A DNA stretch of 57,960 nucleotides from Deltaproteobacteria bacterium HGW-Deltaproteobacteria-15 (GTDB lineage Bacteria > Desulfobacterota > DSM-4660 > Desulfatiglandales > HGW-15), in assembly GCA_002840535.1 (NCBI GenBank), contig PHBH01000044.1, positions 1 to 57,960 on the forward strand, in the 5' to 3' direction. Shown piece by piece: positions 42,989-52,440 of this stretch (position 1 is the stretch's first letter; each line of letters begins with the position of its first letter). A program made the position numbers and the translations under genes. The notes under the pieces were generated by a model, which saw only the letters and a list, made by a program, of their open reading frames with translations, was not told the origin of the DNA and ran no database searches.

Positions 42989-44158
42989 ATGCAAGAGCAG
43001 CGCAGAAAGCTGGAGAGAGAATCAACCGTTCAACTGATTCGAAGAATTGTCGAAAAATCGGATAGGCAGGCCCTTCACGTGCTGCTCGAGACACGAAGGC
43101 TCTTTCGCCTGAAAGACAACAAGCCTCCTCTCTTGCTCTCCGAGTTTCTCATGGTTCTACATGACAGAATAGCTCCACCTGAAGAGAGCCATTTCGAGGC
43201 GTGTCGGTTGGCCGATTGCACTTATGACTTAACCTTGGAAAAGTACACGAACTTGCCAGACCCGCAAGACGATAAACCGCAAGGTAAACAGAGCAAGGAG
43301 AAGGGTACGAGCACGGATTGCAGAAAATACTATCGCGCCTTCCTCCAGGTAATAGAACGGATAAATGAACGAGGAGAGATCAAAACCCAATTACAGGAAG
43401 AGGCCCATGCGAGTGCTGTACTACAGCCCTTAGTTTACAAGAATTTCCTATGGTCAAAACTTGAGTGCAAACGGTATACGCCATTCGCTGTCAGGTACAC
43501 ATATGAGATCGGGGACAAGAAAATTTACCTATGGTATCCGTCCCACATGACAGTAGAGGGATTCAAGTCTTGGCTCAAGGAGAATACAAAGGAGATCAAT
43601 ATGGCTGTGCCAGGGGCACAAAAACAGGTCCAAAATTTGATCGATAAGTGTTTGGGGAGGGGCTTCCAATTTTCTTTTGAGCAATATGGTGCCAATCGCA
43701 TTCCTGGTGCAATCGATCCATCATCGGCGTTTCAGATCAAAGAAGGTCGCCTTTTTGTTCAGCAACTCGCTCAGGTGGTGGCCGAAGAGAAAAGTGAAGG
43801 AGTAAACGACTTGCGGCCCGCCATCAGTAAGATTGGAAAAGACGCCGTGAAGGAGCTCGTTTTGCAGATCTTCTTCGAATTGGATCAGGACGATTACCGA
43901 CTTACCCCATTGGCCGAAAAGTACGGCATCAGCAAAGCCGCCCTGAGCCGTTTTGCTGGAAGCAAGTGGTTCGAGAAGGCCGATACCAATGATGAAGCCA
44001 ACGATAAAGTCGAGATCCCTGATTTGTGGAAGAACACAGCTCAAGTGCTTGCGGCGGACCCCATGTTCCTGGAAACGGTCGCGTCCACCGGGTTCTCGGG
44101 GTGTCTGGAGTGGGTGCTGAGTCGCATTGAAGATAAGGAAGGCGAAAGTGATGAATGA
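42989..44158 (+). CDS. Protein of unknown function with a C-terminal HTH-like segment
   Basis: The ~389-residue protein was not recognised. The N-terminal 200 residues are helical with an insert of charged residues (about 95-115). The C-terminal third has a helix-turn-helix-like segment (YRLTPLAEKYGISKAALSRF). Whether this means DNA binding or a sigma-like role is undecided. The start at 42989 is chosen because GGAGAAGG precedes it. Its end overlaps the next gene by 8 nt, and it leads the S16/ATPase operon. Confidence 0.55.
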   Translation: MQEQRRKLERESTVQLIRRIVEKSDRQALHVLLETRRLFRLKDNKPPLLLSEFLMVLHDRIAPPEESHFEACRLADCTYDLTLEKYTNLPDPQDDKPQGKQSKEKGTSTDCRKYYRAFLQVIERINERGEIKTQLQEEAHASAVLQPLVYKNFLWSKLECKRYTPFAVRYTYEIGDKKIYLWYPSHMTVEGFKSWLKENTKEINMAVPGAQKQVQNLIDKCLGRGFQFSFEQYGANRIPGAIDPSSAFQIKEGRLFVQQLAQVVAEEKSEGVNDLRPAISKIGKDAVKELVLQIFFELDQDDYRLTPLAEKYGISKAALSRFAGSKWFEKADTNDEANDKVEIPDLWKNTAQVLAADPMFLETVASTGFSGCLEWVLSRIEDKEGESDE

Positions 44159-44846
44159 AAGTAAGAGACTGTATTTCATTCCGATGATAGCCACTGCCCT
44201 AAAGAGCAAGGATCCAATAGCGCTGAGGGAAGCCTTCCTAGAAATCGTGAAACTGGGTCGAAGGCCTGAATTCAAGGAAGGCTTTCTGCAGTTCGAAGAA
44301 TTCATCAAGGCTGCCGTGAATGCCACTCTTGAAACGGATAGCAGCATGCTCCGGGATGTGGTCGATCATTTGATCTACGATCTGGCAACCGATACATTCG
44401 ACGACGATGAGGAACAGAAGGCTTTCCTGATCAATTTACTGAAGCGGTTTCCGAAGTGGCATAGAGAATATGAGCGCATTAGAGAGGATTCACAGAACCT
44501 AACGAAACCCAATATGTCTATGGAGATCGAGGTGCTGAGAGAGGGGAAATTGGTGGGGTCTTCCACCATGGCTCGTGATATACCCCCCATACGACACATT
44601 ATTCCAGGGAGGTACACCGTTCGCCTCTCCAACGGAAGGGTGCTGTGGGAGGGACAGCTCACTCCCCAGGATGTGTTGTGGGCATATGCATATCCTGCGG
44701 AGGACTTGCCTTTGGCGGCCGAAACAGAGAGAGCCCAGGTCGAGCCAACACGAACGATTAGCCTGCTTGATGGAGAACTTGAAATGCGCGTCTTCGCCGG
44801 GTTGGAAGCAGGAGTTATGCGGGTCGAGAGTGCAGACAGGGAATAG
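44151..44846 (+). CDS. Protein of unknown function in the S16 operon
   Basis: The ~231-residue protein starts at the ATG overlapping the previous gene's last codons. The first ~110 residues are helical and acidic; the second half is beta-rich (MSMEIEVLREGKLVGSSTM; GRYTVRLSNGRVLWEG). This resembles an adaptor with a small beta domain. It is separated by 7 nt from the Lon-like gene. No family was recognised. Confidence 0.6.
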   Translation: MNESKRLYFIPMIATALKSKDPIALREAFLEIVKLGRRPEFKEGFLQFEEFIKAAVNATLETDSSMLRDVVDHLIYDLATDTFDDDEEQKAFLINLLKRFPKWHREYERIREDSQNLTKPNMSMEIEVLREGKLVGSSTMARDIPPIRHIIPGRYTVRLSNGRVLWEGQLTPQDVLWAYAYPAEDLPLAAETERAQVEPTRTISLLDGELEMRVFAGLEAGVMRVESADRE

Positions 44847-44853
44847 AAAGACC

Positions 44854-46518
44854 ATGCCCCTCAGGATAGGGCGAGCCAAGGCCGTCACCACTTTCTCGGT
44901 TGATCAATATGTCGGTCTCATAACGGAGGTGACGGCAAAGATCCCGACCGAAAAACAGAGTGAGCGTATTCGTTTCCCGGGGCCTGTCAGGCTCGACGAT
45001 CGGGCGAGAGAGCAACTGTTCTCCATTCTTATCCCGTTGGTCGATCAAATAGCCTCCTTCTTGGGTCTTCCCGAGAGAAACTACGAAGTCTCAGGGGTGA
45101 ATTTGGCCTCTGCCGCCTCATTCGATCGGGGCATTGCGATATCGGGATATTCCGCCGATCTTCCCATCTTTCTCGCTCTCCTTTCCACCACCCTTGGAGT
45201 CGCAATTAGGCAGGACGTTGCTTGCACAGGGCACATTGCATCGGCCGAGGGCGATATCAGGCCCGTCAGAGGGATTTCTCAAAAGATCCAGGCTGCGGTT
45301 GCCGCATCCGGTATTTCAGCCATCGTTATCCCCGATCTCGGTAAAGACCGGTCCTTCGAAGTATTGACCCCTGTCGAGTACGAGTCGGCCATGGAAAGTA
45401 TAGCGAGGCACAAAAGCCACCTACAGATACATGTTTGTGGAGACATACGAAATGCCGTCGAGGTGCTCATGCCTGATGAGTCCATAGTACTTGGCAGTCT
45501 GATAAGCGGGTTCTTCGGCAACCGAGGGACGGGACCCTATCCTGAAAACCCTATTTATCATACTGTCCGGTACCTTGCAGAGGGTAATGAAAAGAGATTC
45601 TGGTTTGTGCTAGAGAAAATGTTGCTTGACTGTGATTTTGAAAAGGCAAGGAGCTATCTTCAAGCCTATGCAGATTTTCATATCAGAAATAAGTGCTATC
45701 CCAAATACCTTGGTGAACAGCTTAGTAAACTTCTGATCTCATTGCCGCCCTCGGTCTCAAGGCTTAAAAACATATTTCCTCTCGTCCAAACGGATCTAGT
45801 CATTCGTTTGAGCCAGATGGCTGGGCCTGAAGATCACTCCGATGTGCGGCAAGTCTATAAAGCGTCTTTCGGGGAAGGGCTCGAGGCGACCCCCAGGAAT
45901 CCCAAAGCAAGAGAGCCTCATGATCAACCTGCTGACGAAACCGAGGCTTTGCTCTATGGCATCTTAAACGAAATAAGTGAGGAAAATCTTGCCGACCTTG
46001 TCAAACCACTTGACGAAGCACGTAGTAGGTACGCTTCCAGCCAGGTGACGGTTGCAGACGGTTTTGAATTCAACGAAGCCGTCACCGCCTTCTATACCCA
46101 TCTTTACCGGCATATGACATCTCCGGCCGGGCCTTTGGATAAGTCCGCCCTTTCCACGGAAGCCCTCGAGCTTGTGGAGAAGGCTTTCCGAAAGGACGGA
46201 GGTTACAAAGGCGCGCTCTCAGAAGCGCTGCAGGGGATTCACGGGGGTATGCGCAAGGTTTTTGATATAATGACGGAATACTGGAAGCAGGATGCAAAGC
46301 AGAAGCATATTGGCATGGTGTTCAAGAAAGCCATAGATCCCAAGAACTGGGATGAAAAGGTGAGGCTAATGGAGGTATTTATGGATCGGTTGCACCCGGA
46401 TTTACCAATTGATCTCAAAGGCATGCCTCCCAGACTGCTTGCATCTCATTGGGAGGAGGTCATCAGCCATTATTCCGAATCAATTGCCAAGTTAAAGGAT
46501 TTCATGAGGACACTCTGA
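44854..46518 (+). CDS. Lon-like S16 peptidase-fold protein with C-terminal paralogous module
   Basis: The ~554-residue protein has a Lon-protease-like S16 domain at about residues 75-200. ISGYSADLPIFLALLS carries the candidate Ser (Ser100) and GISQKIQAA carries Lys (Lys144), spaced 44 apart as in Lon; DVACTGHIAS matches the Lon DVAMTGE block. It has no AAA domain of its own. The C-terminus (about 370-550) repeats a helical module (RKDGGYKGAL, WDEKVRLMEVFMD, HPDLP) shared with three other genes of this operon. Probably a protease or processing factor driven by a partner ATPase. Confidence 0.7.
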   Translation: MPLRIGRAKAVTTFSVDQYVGLITEVTAKIPTEKQSERIRFPGPVRLDDRAREQLFSILIPLVDQIASFLGLPERNYEVSGVNLASAASFDRGIAISGYSADLPIFLALLSTTLGVAIRQDVACTGHIASAEGDIRPVRGISQKIQAAVAASGISAIVIPDLGKDRSFEVLTPVEYESAMESIARHKSHLQIHVCGDIRNAVEVLMPDESIVLGSLISGFFGNRGTGPYPENPIYHTVRYLAEGNEKRFWFVLEKMLLDCDFEKARSYLQAYADFHIRNKCYPKYLGEQLSKLLISLPPSVSRLKNIFPLVQTDLVIRLSQMAGPEDHSDVRQVYKASFGEGLEATPRNPKAREPHDQPADETEALLYGILNEISEENLADLVKPLDEARSRYASSQVTVADGFEFNEAVTAFYTHLYRHMTSPAGPLDKSALSTEALELVEKAFRKDGGYKGALSEALQGIHGGMRKVFDIMTEYWKQDAKQKHIGMVFKKAIDPKNWDEKVRLMEVFMDRLHPDLPIDLKGMPPRLLASHWEEVISHYSESIAKLKDFMRTL

Positions 46519-46537
46519 TAAAGAAAGGGAGGGAGCT

Positions 46538-47119
46538 ATGGGTTCTCTGCGGGGTCTTCTGGCTGAGTTGGACGAGACTGCGATTGCGACAAACGTGGCA
46601 ATTCCGCACGATGAAGCGAGGATGCGGTACTCGCTGATGAGGAACACAGTTCAGGACTACAATGAGTTCGTGGATGTCATTTCCACTTACTACAACTACC
46701 ATCTAAGTGAGTGCGTTATCCATGGCGGGTCCGTATCCAGGACTGAGGCGGCAGGCCGAGCCAAGGATAGCCTTCAACAAGAATACCGACGTATCGGTGG
46801 CGACATCAACACTGCGTACAACGATGCACACGATGGGACAAACGGCGGTTTGAGGATTGTGCTCGACAAACTGGCAGACAGACTCAAGACAGAGTCGGTT
46901 GAAAGATACATACGAGATGCCTTTGACAGGCATGTGGAACCAGTATCGTGGGAGCAAAAGGTTGAAATCATGTCTCAGGTTTTGATGCAATTCGGTCATT
47001 TATTTCCCTCTTCCGTTCGAACTAACCAGCCTGAGCGCTATGCCTCGAATTACGAGGAACTCATTAGAGCCCTAGTTGATGCTTTGAAGAAAGTTTCATC
47101 GGACTATAAACGTTTCTGA
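46538..47119 (+). CDS. Helical paralogous protein, copy 1
   Basis: The 193-residue protein starts after AAAGGGAGG. It shares with its neighbours the patterns H-G-G near residue 70 to 105 (HDGTNGGLRIVLDKLAD), SWEQKVEIMSQVL and FGHLFP (about 155). It is all helical, with no signal or membrane segments. It follows the S16 gene by 19 nt and is clearly part of the same operon. The function is unknown. Confidence 0.6.
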   Translation: MGSLRGLLAELDETAIATNVAIPHDEARMRYSLMRNTVQDYNEFVDVISTYYNYHLSECVIHGGSVSRTEAAGRAKDSLQQEYRRIGGDINTAYNDAHDGTNGGLRIVLDKLADRLKTESVERYIRDAFDRHVEPVSWEQKVEIMSQVLMQFGHLFPSSVRTNQPERYASNYEELIRALVDALKKVSSDYKRF

Positions 47120-47134
47120 ATTTGGAGGAAGCCA

Positions 47135-47722
47135 ATGCCCAGCAAATTAGACAAGCTTCTTGAGAGCATCGATCCTGCGAGAACCTATAATGCGGTTTCA
47201 GCTGATGTGGACCGAGCAGTGAACTCCTTTTCCGCCAAGCAGGCCACAATAAACGACCTTGAAGGCTTCGAGAATTTGCTGGCCGGCTTTTGCAGACATA
47301 TCGAAGAAACCGTGCTTCGGTATGGGGCCGGGGTACCACCCAACAAGGATTTCTACTGGGCCCGATGCTCGAATTTTCTCGCAAAGGAATTCGGCCCTAG
47401 CGGGTGGAAAAATGCATTCGAGATGGCACGCACCGGAAAAGACGGGGGCCTATATCGAATTCTCAAGATCATCGCGGAAAAAATGGCCGAAGAATATGCC
47501 CATAATGAGGTCTCGGCACGGATCTCCGTTTTTTTGGGGAGTTTGACCACCGATGAAAAGCTCGCTGCGGCCGACGAATACGTTCGTAAATATGGACACT
47601 TACTCCCACACGAGTTCACGGAGGCGAATGCAGCTAGACTCAAGGTTCATTTCAGGCAAGTCCTGGAGGAACACCCCACGCTCATAAGCTCCACGAGGAG
47701 CATCGGGCGACGGCTTTCTTAA
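47135..47722 (+). CDS. Helical paralogous protein, copy 2
   Basis: The 195-residue protein begins MPSKLDKLLESIDPA and carries the same module: ARTGKDGGLYRILKIIAEK, then TDEKLAAADEYVRKYGHLLP. The sequence similarity to copy 1 is low but the spacing matches. It starts 15 nt after copy 1 with GGAGG upstream. Likely structural partner of the ATPase or the S16 protein. Confidence 0.6.
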   Translation: MPSKLDKLLESIDPARTYNAVSADVDRAVNSFSAKQATINDLEGFENLLAGFCRHIEETVLRYGAGVPPNKDFYWARCSNFLAKEFGPSGWKNAFEMARTGKDGGLYRILKIIAEKMAEEYAHNEVSARISVFLGSLTTDEKLAAADEYVRKYGHLLPHEFTEANAARLKVHFRQVLEEHPTLISSTRSIGRRLS

Positions 47723-47802
47723 AAGCTAGAGGCTGAAAACGAGAGTTCCCTTCCGCCGCATAAGGGGGAAGCGCCCCTAAGTGGTCGGAAAGGAGCTTTC
47801 GT

Positions 47803-50256
47803 ATGTCTATAGAACAGGCCCTGGTTTCCCAGGCAAAACATCACATGTTGGCCAAGAGGACCAACGCCTTCATACAGCGTGAGGCCGTCAAGGGATGTCG
47901 ACCCCTTATATCTCCTCACGCGGTAGCCTTGGAACCCCGTTATCTTCCCATCGGCCAATCCTTGAGGCCCGGAGAAGATCCTTTCGACGCCGTCCATGAA
48001 GACATTGTTCCAGCCGTGGAGTTCAAGAGGCTCGAACTTTGGCTTTCACCCAAAGAAAATTTCAGCTGGTTCAACTGCGAGCTTTTCCTGAAACAATTGA
48101 GCTCAGCATCCCATCGTGTGGGGTTCGAGATCGTTGGGAATGCCGAGAGAATCAGGCTGAGGCTTTCTGCACATCTTGACGATTTGGCATCCCTCCACGC
48201 CGCCTTCAGGGCCCAGTTCCAGTACTGCGAGCTTTCTGACATCTCGACCGAGAGCTTTGGAGGGATATTTACCGACTCAAAACTGGATCTGACATTTCTC
48301 GATTTCTTCCCGCCGCCTCCTTACTCTCATTTGATAACCAGGCATGGGGAACTCAAAGTCACGCCTTACAAATCATTGATATCGGCATTGATGGTTATTG
48401 AACCTCCAGCCATCGGTTTCTACCAAGCTTTATTTCAACCTGCAAAAGCGGAACATGACTGGCATCATAATGTCCAGACTCTTCTCGATATGGAGTATAC
48501 AATGAAACTCTTGGGAGGACTCCAATCGCAGCAGAAATACCTCCAGCAGTCGCCCTCCGGGGATTTACATCAGATGGCGCTGGATTTGGAGACCAAGGCC
48601 CACAACGACAAACCCTTCTATTTTTTATCGGTGCGGTTGGCAGTTCTGTCGCCAGACGGATTCGGATCCGCTTACCTCAAGATGCTTTCCACATACATCA
48701 ATCTGTTTAGAAACGGTGGTCAGCCTTTCCGCTACGTAGCCAAGCGAGATTATGAACCGGTTCTGACATCTGAGGAGATCGCCAGGATGTTTGTTCAGGG
48801 CATAACATACCGGTCCGGTTTTCTGGTCAACAGCGAGGAATTGGCCGGGTTCATTCATGTCCCCCCCGCCGCCATGATTGAACATCGGGAACCCCCAATA
48901 CGTGTCCTCGAAACCTTGCCCGTTAAGAATAAAAACCTTTCTTCCGGCACCCCCATCGGGAAGTGCGATTATGCGGGGACTGAAACGCTGGTTTGCATAC
49001 CTCCCGAAACCCGATCTCGTTCCACGCACATCATCGGCAGGCCAGGCCAGGCAAAGTCCACGACGATGGCACGCATGGTGCTGGATGATATCGAAAAGGG
49101 GATGGGTGTCGCAGTCCTCGATCCCCACGGCGACTTGATTGAATCCCTGCTGTACCAAATAAAAAAGGAGCATGTTGGAAGGACCATCTATTTTGATCCA
49201 GGCCAGCCAGACCATGTGCCCTTGTGGAATCCACTGAAAAGAGCCTCAGGGCAGAGCCTGAGTCGCACCGCAGACGACCTGGTATCCGCCATCAAAAGCG
49301 TGGTAACCGGCTGGGGGGATCGATTGGAACATCTTCTGAGAAACGGCATTTTCGCGCTCCTTCAACTGCCCAACAGCACACTTCTCGATCTTTCAAACCT
49401 TCTCCGCCGCGGCACGAAAGAAAGCGATCTCCTCCGGGAGACCATCCTTGAGAGTCTCGACAACGTTACTGCGCGTGGTTTTTGGAAGCACGATTTCGAT
49501 GAGTATCCCGACGTGGCCCTGGACCCGCCGAAGCACAAACTGAGCAAGCTTCTTCTTTCCGATAGGGTTTCACTCATGCTTTCTCAACCAGAAAGCTTGA
49601 TAGATTTTAGACAAATAATGGACGAGGGCGGCATCCTGCTTGTTAATCTCGCCAACATCGGATCGGAGGAGCGAGAGATACTGGGGTGCTTCATATTGTC
49701 TCTACTGCGTCTGGCCGCTCTAAGCCGAAGTGAACTGCCTCCGGAGCAGCGCAAGCAGTTCCATGTTCATGTCGACGAGGCGCATAGGTTCATAACCGAT
49801 GCCATTGAAGACCTCATCGCGGAACCGCGGAAGTTCGGACTCAGCCTCACGCTGGCCCACCACTTCTTCAGCCAATTTGGTACCAAGAAAATCGACGCAC
49901 TATCCAGTGTCGGAACGACCATAATCATGAACTTGGATACAAAAGACGCCCGTTATTTGACCAAGGATCTTCAGAAGCTTGTCGGCTACGAGGACCTGAT
50001 CGTGCTGGAAAGGGGTGAAGCAGTTGTCCGTATTGGAACCGACATTGTGAGGTTGAAAACGCTTGGGCCGCTGACCATCCCGGAAAATCATTTCAAAGGG
50101 GAGATCATCCGGCATTCTCACCAGCGTTACTACAAGCCGGCGAGTGAGATTCGCAACATCATTGAAAACCGGAACAGGCGCTGGGATAAACCATACGCAC
50201 CTTTGAGCCCGTTCTCAGAAGAGGACAAGGAGAAATTGGTCTATGACGAATTCTGA
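47803..50256 (+). CDS. TraD/VirD4-type conjugation-like ATPase
   Basis: The 817-residue protein has a ~410-residue N-terminal domain and a TraG/TraD/HerA-type ATPase domain: Walker A HIIGRPGQAKSTTMA (about 408-422; note Ala in place of the last Gly), DPHGDLIES, Walker B FHVHVDEAHRF (about 652-662) and a C-terminal sensor region. Such ATPases couple DNA to a channel or move DNA in defence complexes. No membrane segment is evident, unlike classical VirD4. It overlaps the fourth module gene by 14 nt. Confidence 0.75.
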   Translation: MSIEQALVSQAKHHMLAKRTNAFIQREAVKGCRPLISPHAVALEPRYLPIGQSLRPGEDPFDAVHEDIVPAVEFKRLELWLSPKENFSWFNCELFLKQLSSASHRVGFEIVGNAERIRLRLSAHLDDLASLHAAFRAQFQYCELSDISTESFGGIFTDSKLDLTFLDFFPPPPYSHLITRHGELKVTPYKSLISALMVIEPPAIGFYQALFQPAKAEHDWHHNVQTLLDMEYTMKLLGGLQSQQKYLQQSPSGDLHQMALDLETKAHNDKPFYFLSVRLAVLSPDGFGSAYLKMLSTYINLFRNGGQPFRYVAKRDYEPVLTSEEIARMFVQGITYRSGFLVNSEELAGFIHVPPAAMIEHREPPIRVLETLPVKNKNLSSGTPIGKCDYAGTETLVCIPPETRSRSTHIIGRPGQAKSTTMARMVLDDIEKGMGVAVLDPHGDLIESLLYQIKKEHVGRTIYFDPGQPDHVPLWNPLKRASGQSLSRTADDLVSAIKSVVTGWGDRLEHLLRNGIFALLQLPNSTLLDLSNLLRRGTKESDLLRETILESLDNVTARGFWKHDFDEYPDVALDPPKHKLSKLLLSDRVSLMLSQPESLIDFRQIMDEGGILLVNLANIGSEEREILGCFILSLLRLAALSRSELPPEQRKQFHVHVDEAHRFITDAIEDLIAEPRKFGLSLTLAHHFFSQFGTKKIDALSSVGTTIIMNLDTKDARYLTKDLQKLVGYEDLIVLERGEAVVRIGTDIVRLKTLGPLTIPENHFKGEIIRHSHQRYYKPASEIRNIIENRNRRWDKPYAPLSPFSEEDKEKLVYDEF

Positions 50257-50875
50257 CCGAAGCCCCAGGGAGGAAGCGATCCTTGACACTGTCTTTGAAC
50301 TCCTCCAGGAGGAAAACCTGTCCCGATTCATCGACGAGCCAATTGATGATGCATTTCAGGCGTTCCAGATTGAGACTGCCGAACCTTTGAGCCACCTGAA
50401 TTTCAACACGATCATATCGCGATTTTTTTACGAGTTAAACGCGAAGGCGATTTGTCCGCGCAGGCACCTATCTGAAACCGAGTCTCTTGCCGAGGCAGTT
50501 TTCCTTCTGGAGAAGTATTACAAGGGGGTGCACACCCGAGGATACGACGGGGCGTGGATGGATGCCTCCAGCTCGGAAGGGGAAGGAATTGGTCAGGTCC
50601 TCTTTCAATTGGCGAATACGATGAAGCAGATAGAACGGGATAAATACATAAAATGGGTGTTGCTATCAAATATCGATCAACACGATTGGAAAATGAAGGT
50701 TAGACTCGTTTCGAAATATCTCCAGAGATACGGAGAGGACCTTCCGCCCCAGCTCGCCGGGATGGATCCCTTCCAATTGATCGAGTCTCTTCCGGGGCTC
50801 ATTGATACCGTCCTATCAGCAGATTTCATTTTCTCAAATCCTTACCGACATAGCATGATCCCTTTTCCTCAATGA
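50243..50875 (+). CDS. Helical paralogous protein, copy 3
   Basis: The 210-residue protein overlaps the ATPase gene by 14 nt. It holds the same helical module: KYYKGVHTRGYDGAWMDA, DWKMKVRLVSKYLQRYG and EDLPPQL. The C-terminus differs. It is the last gene of the operon; a hairpin follows at about 51000. Confidence 0.6.
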   Translation: MTNSDRSPREEAILDTVFELLQEENLSRFIDEPIDDAFQAFQIETAEPLSHLNFNTIISRFFYELNAKAICPRRHLSETESLAEAVFLLEKYYKGVHTRGYDGAWMDASSSEGEGIGQVLFQLANTMKQIERDKYIKWVLLSNIDQHDWKMKVRLVSKYLQRYGEDLPPQLAGMDPFQLIESLPGLIDTVLSADFIFSNPYRHSMIPFPQ

Positions 50876-50998
50876 AACCGGTTGTCGAGTATAGAAAGGC
50901 CCTCCTTTTCTCCTGAAAAACTTCATTACTACCCTCTCGACCCGATCCAACTGAAACAAGCGATCCCCTTCGTCCGCAATTAGGGCTGAGAAAGGCTC

Positions 50999-51030
50999 CC
51001 GGGCTTCCTTACAGGGGAAGCCCGGTCCGG
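50999..51030 (+). promoter_or_regulatory. Hairpin upstream of the primase gene
   Basis: CCGGGCTTCC pairs with GGGAAGCCCGG (loop about 5 nt). No T-run follows. It lies 25 nt before the primase ATG and may affect its translation or end the upstream transcript. Confidence 0.45.
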
Positions 51031-51051
51031 ACCGGAACGAGGTCAGGGGAT

Positions 51052-52065
51052 ATGGACGCACTTCAAACAAAAAGGAGTACCGCCGGCAAGGTGCAGCTCT
51101 TCAGCTCCTTTTTTTCAGGACTTCAAAATGCTTATGGGACCTATGACCCCGTCTCGGGACGATCATGGCAGGTGAAAAAGCTAGTGACGGAGAAAACCAT
51201 ACTCGATCATCTCAGAGGAAAAAGCCCATACGGCGTTTACCTATTGGTGGAAGGCCGGACTAGGGCCATCGTCACCGATTTCGATTTGGCGGACTATTCC
51301 CCTCCCCACGAGTTCATGAGCAGGGCAAAGCACTACGGTTTGCCAGCCTACATCGAGGCGAGCAAATCCAAGGGGTTCCACGCCTGGATCTTCTTTGGCC
51401 AGGAAGGTGCCAAGGCCTCCAAGGCACGGCTTGTGGTTAAGAACATTCTCGAGGAGATCGGGTACTCGGATACAGAGGTCTTCCCGAAGCAGGATTTTCT
51501 CGATCAGAGGGCCTGTTTCGGCAACTTCATCAACGCCCCTTTGTTCGGCGGGTTGGTGCCAATGAAGAAAACCGTCTTTGTCGACCCCGGCACATTCGAT
51601 CCATTCCCTGACCAGTGGGATTTCCTGGAATCGGTTCAAAGGGCCAACGAGCACCTCCTCGACGAGATCATCGAGATGAACGGCTTGCGCTCAGCAAACG
51701 AAGGAGGCCTCAAGCCCAAGAATGATACAACTGAACAGAGAACTTCAGGCCACAGCCTCCCCCCCTGTGCCCAAAGGATTCTCACGAACGGCGTATCCCA
51801 TTTTCAGAGAGTCAGCTGCTTTCGTCTTGCAGTCCACTTCAAGAGGATGGGGTTGCCGTATGACATCACGGTGGCGGCCCTCAAGACTTGGGCGCTCAAA
51901 AACACCCCTCCGAACGGAAAGGGAGTCATCCAGGATTCCGAAATCCTGAAACAGACTTCCTGCGCATACGACCACGGCTACAAAGGGTACGGATGCAACG
52001 ACCCGGCCATAAAACCCTTCTGTGATCCAAATTGTCCGGTGAATGAGTGGAGAAAACAAAGATAA
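51052..52065 (+). CDS. Archaeo-eukaryotic-type primase domain protein
   Basis: The 337-residue protein resembles AEP primases of mobile elements: VEGRTRAIVTDFDLADYSPP (about 68-87, catalytic Asp-x-Asp), AYIEASKSKGFHAWIFF, EVFPKQDFL and GNFINAPLFGG. The C-terminus has a Cys-rich motif, CAYDHGYKGYGCND...CDPNCP, that may bind a metal. It would prime replication of the element. It sits next to excisionase and integrase genes, the usual arrangement. Confidence 0.75.
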   Translation: MDALQTKRSTAGKVQLFSSFFSGLQNAYGTYDPVSGRSWQVKKLVTEKTILDHLRGKSPYGVYLLVEGRTRAIVTDFDLADYSPPHEFMSRAKHYGLPAYIEASKSKGFHAWIFFGQEGAKASKARLVVKNILEEIGYSDTEVFPKQDFLDQRACFGNFINAPLFGGLVPMKKTVFVDPGTFDPFPDQWDFLESVQRANEHLLDEIIEMNGLRSANEGGLKPKNDTTEQRTSGHSLPPCAQRILTNGVSHFQRVSCFRLAVHFKRMGLPYDITVAALKTWALKNTPPNGKGVIQDSEILKQTSCAYDHGYKGYGCNDPAIKPFCDPNCPVNEWRKQR

Positions 52066-52091
52066 GATCCCGTATCGACAGGGAGTTAGCC

Positions 52092-52343
52092 ATGGAAGAG
52101 TATCTCACGGTGGATGAACTCAGTGCTCGCATAAAGTTCTCCAAGCAGAGCCTCTACAACTTGATCCACAGAGGCGCCTTCGTGCTCGGCAAGCATTACC
52201 TCAAGCCAACCCCGAAGAAGGTCCTGTTTAAATGGTCCGAGGTAAAGCACTGGATAGGAGATGCATCTTCCCCGAACGATGGGTCCACTTCGAACGCAAG
52301 TAATACGAATGCTGCAGGGCAGCGATGCCTGATCAACATCTAG
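52092..52343 (+). CDS. Excisionase-like helix-turn-helix protein
   Basis: The ~83-residue protein starts at MEEYLTVDELSARIKF, a typical HTH_17/excisionase helix-turn-helix, followed by SLYNLIHRGAF and a C-terminal Ser/Asn-rich tail. The start at 52092 follows GGGAG. The upstream in-frame part overlaps the primase gene and is less likely. Directs excision with the adjacent integrase. Confidence 0.75.
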   Translation: MEEYLTVDELSARIKFSKQSLYNLIHRGAFVLGKHYLKPTPKKVLFKWSEVKHWIGDASSPNDGSTSNASNTNAAGQRCLINI

Positions 52344-52440
52344 AAAAATCAAAAGCCCCCTTCCCTTCGACTCACTTTCCTGCTACAGGGTTTTTATGGT
52401 GATGATCAGCGGAAGGAGGTGATAGCAGGAGAAATAAGGA

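Noticed and set aside
47803..50256. Conjugative coupling protein with a full T4SS nearby
   Set aside because: No relaxase, VirB4-VirB11 series or pilin genes are visible around it, so a conjugation role is unproven.
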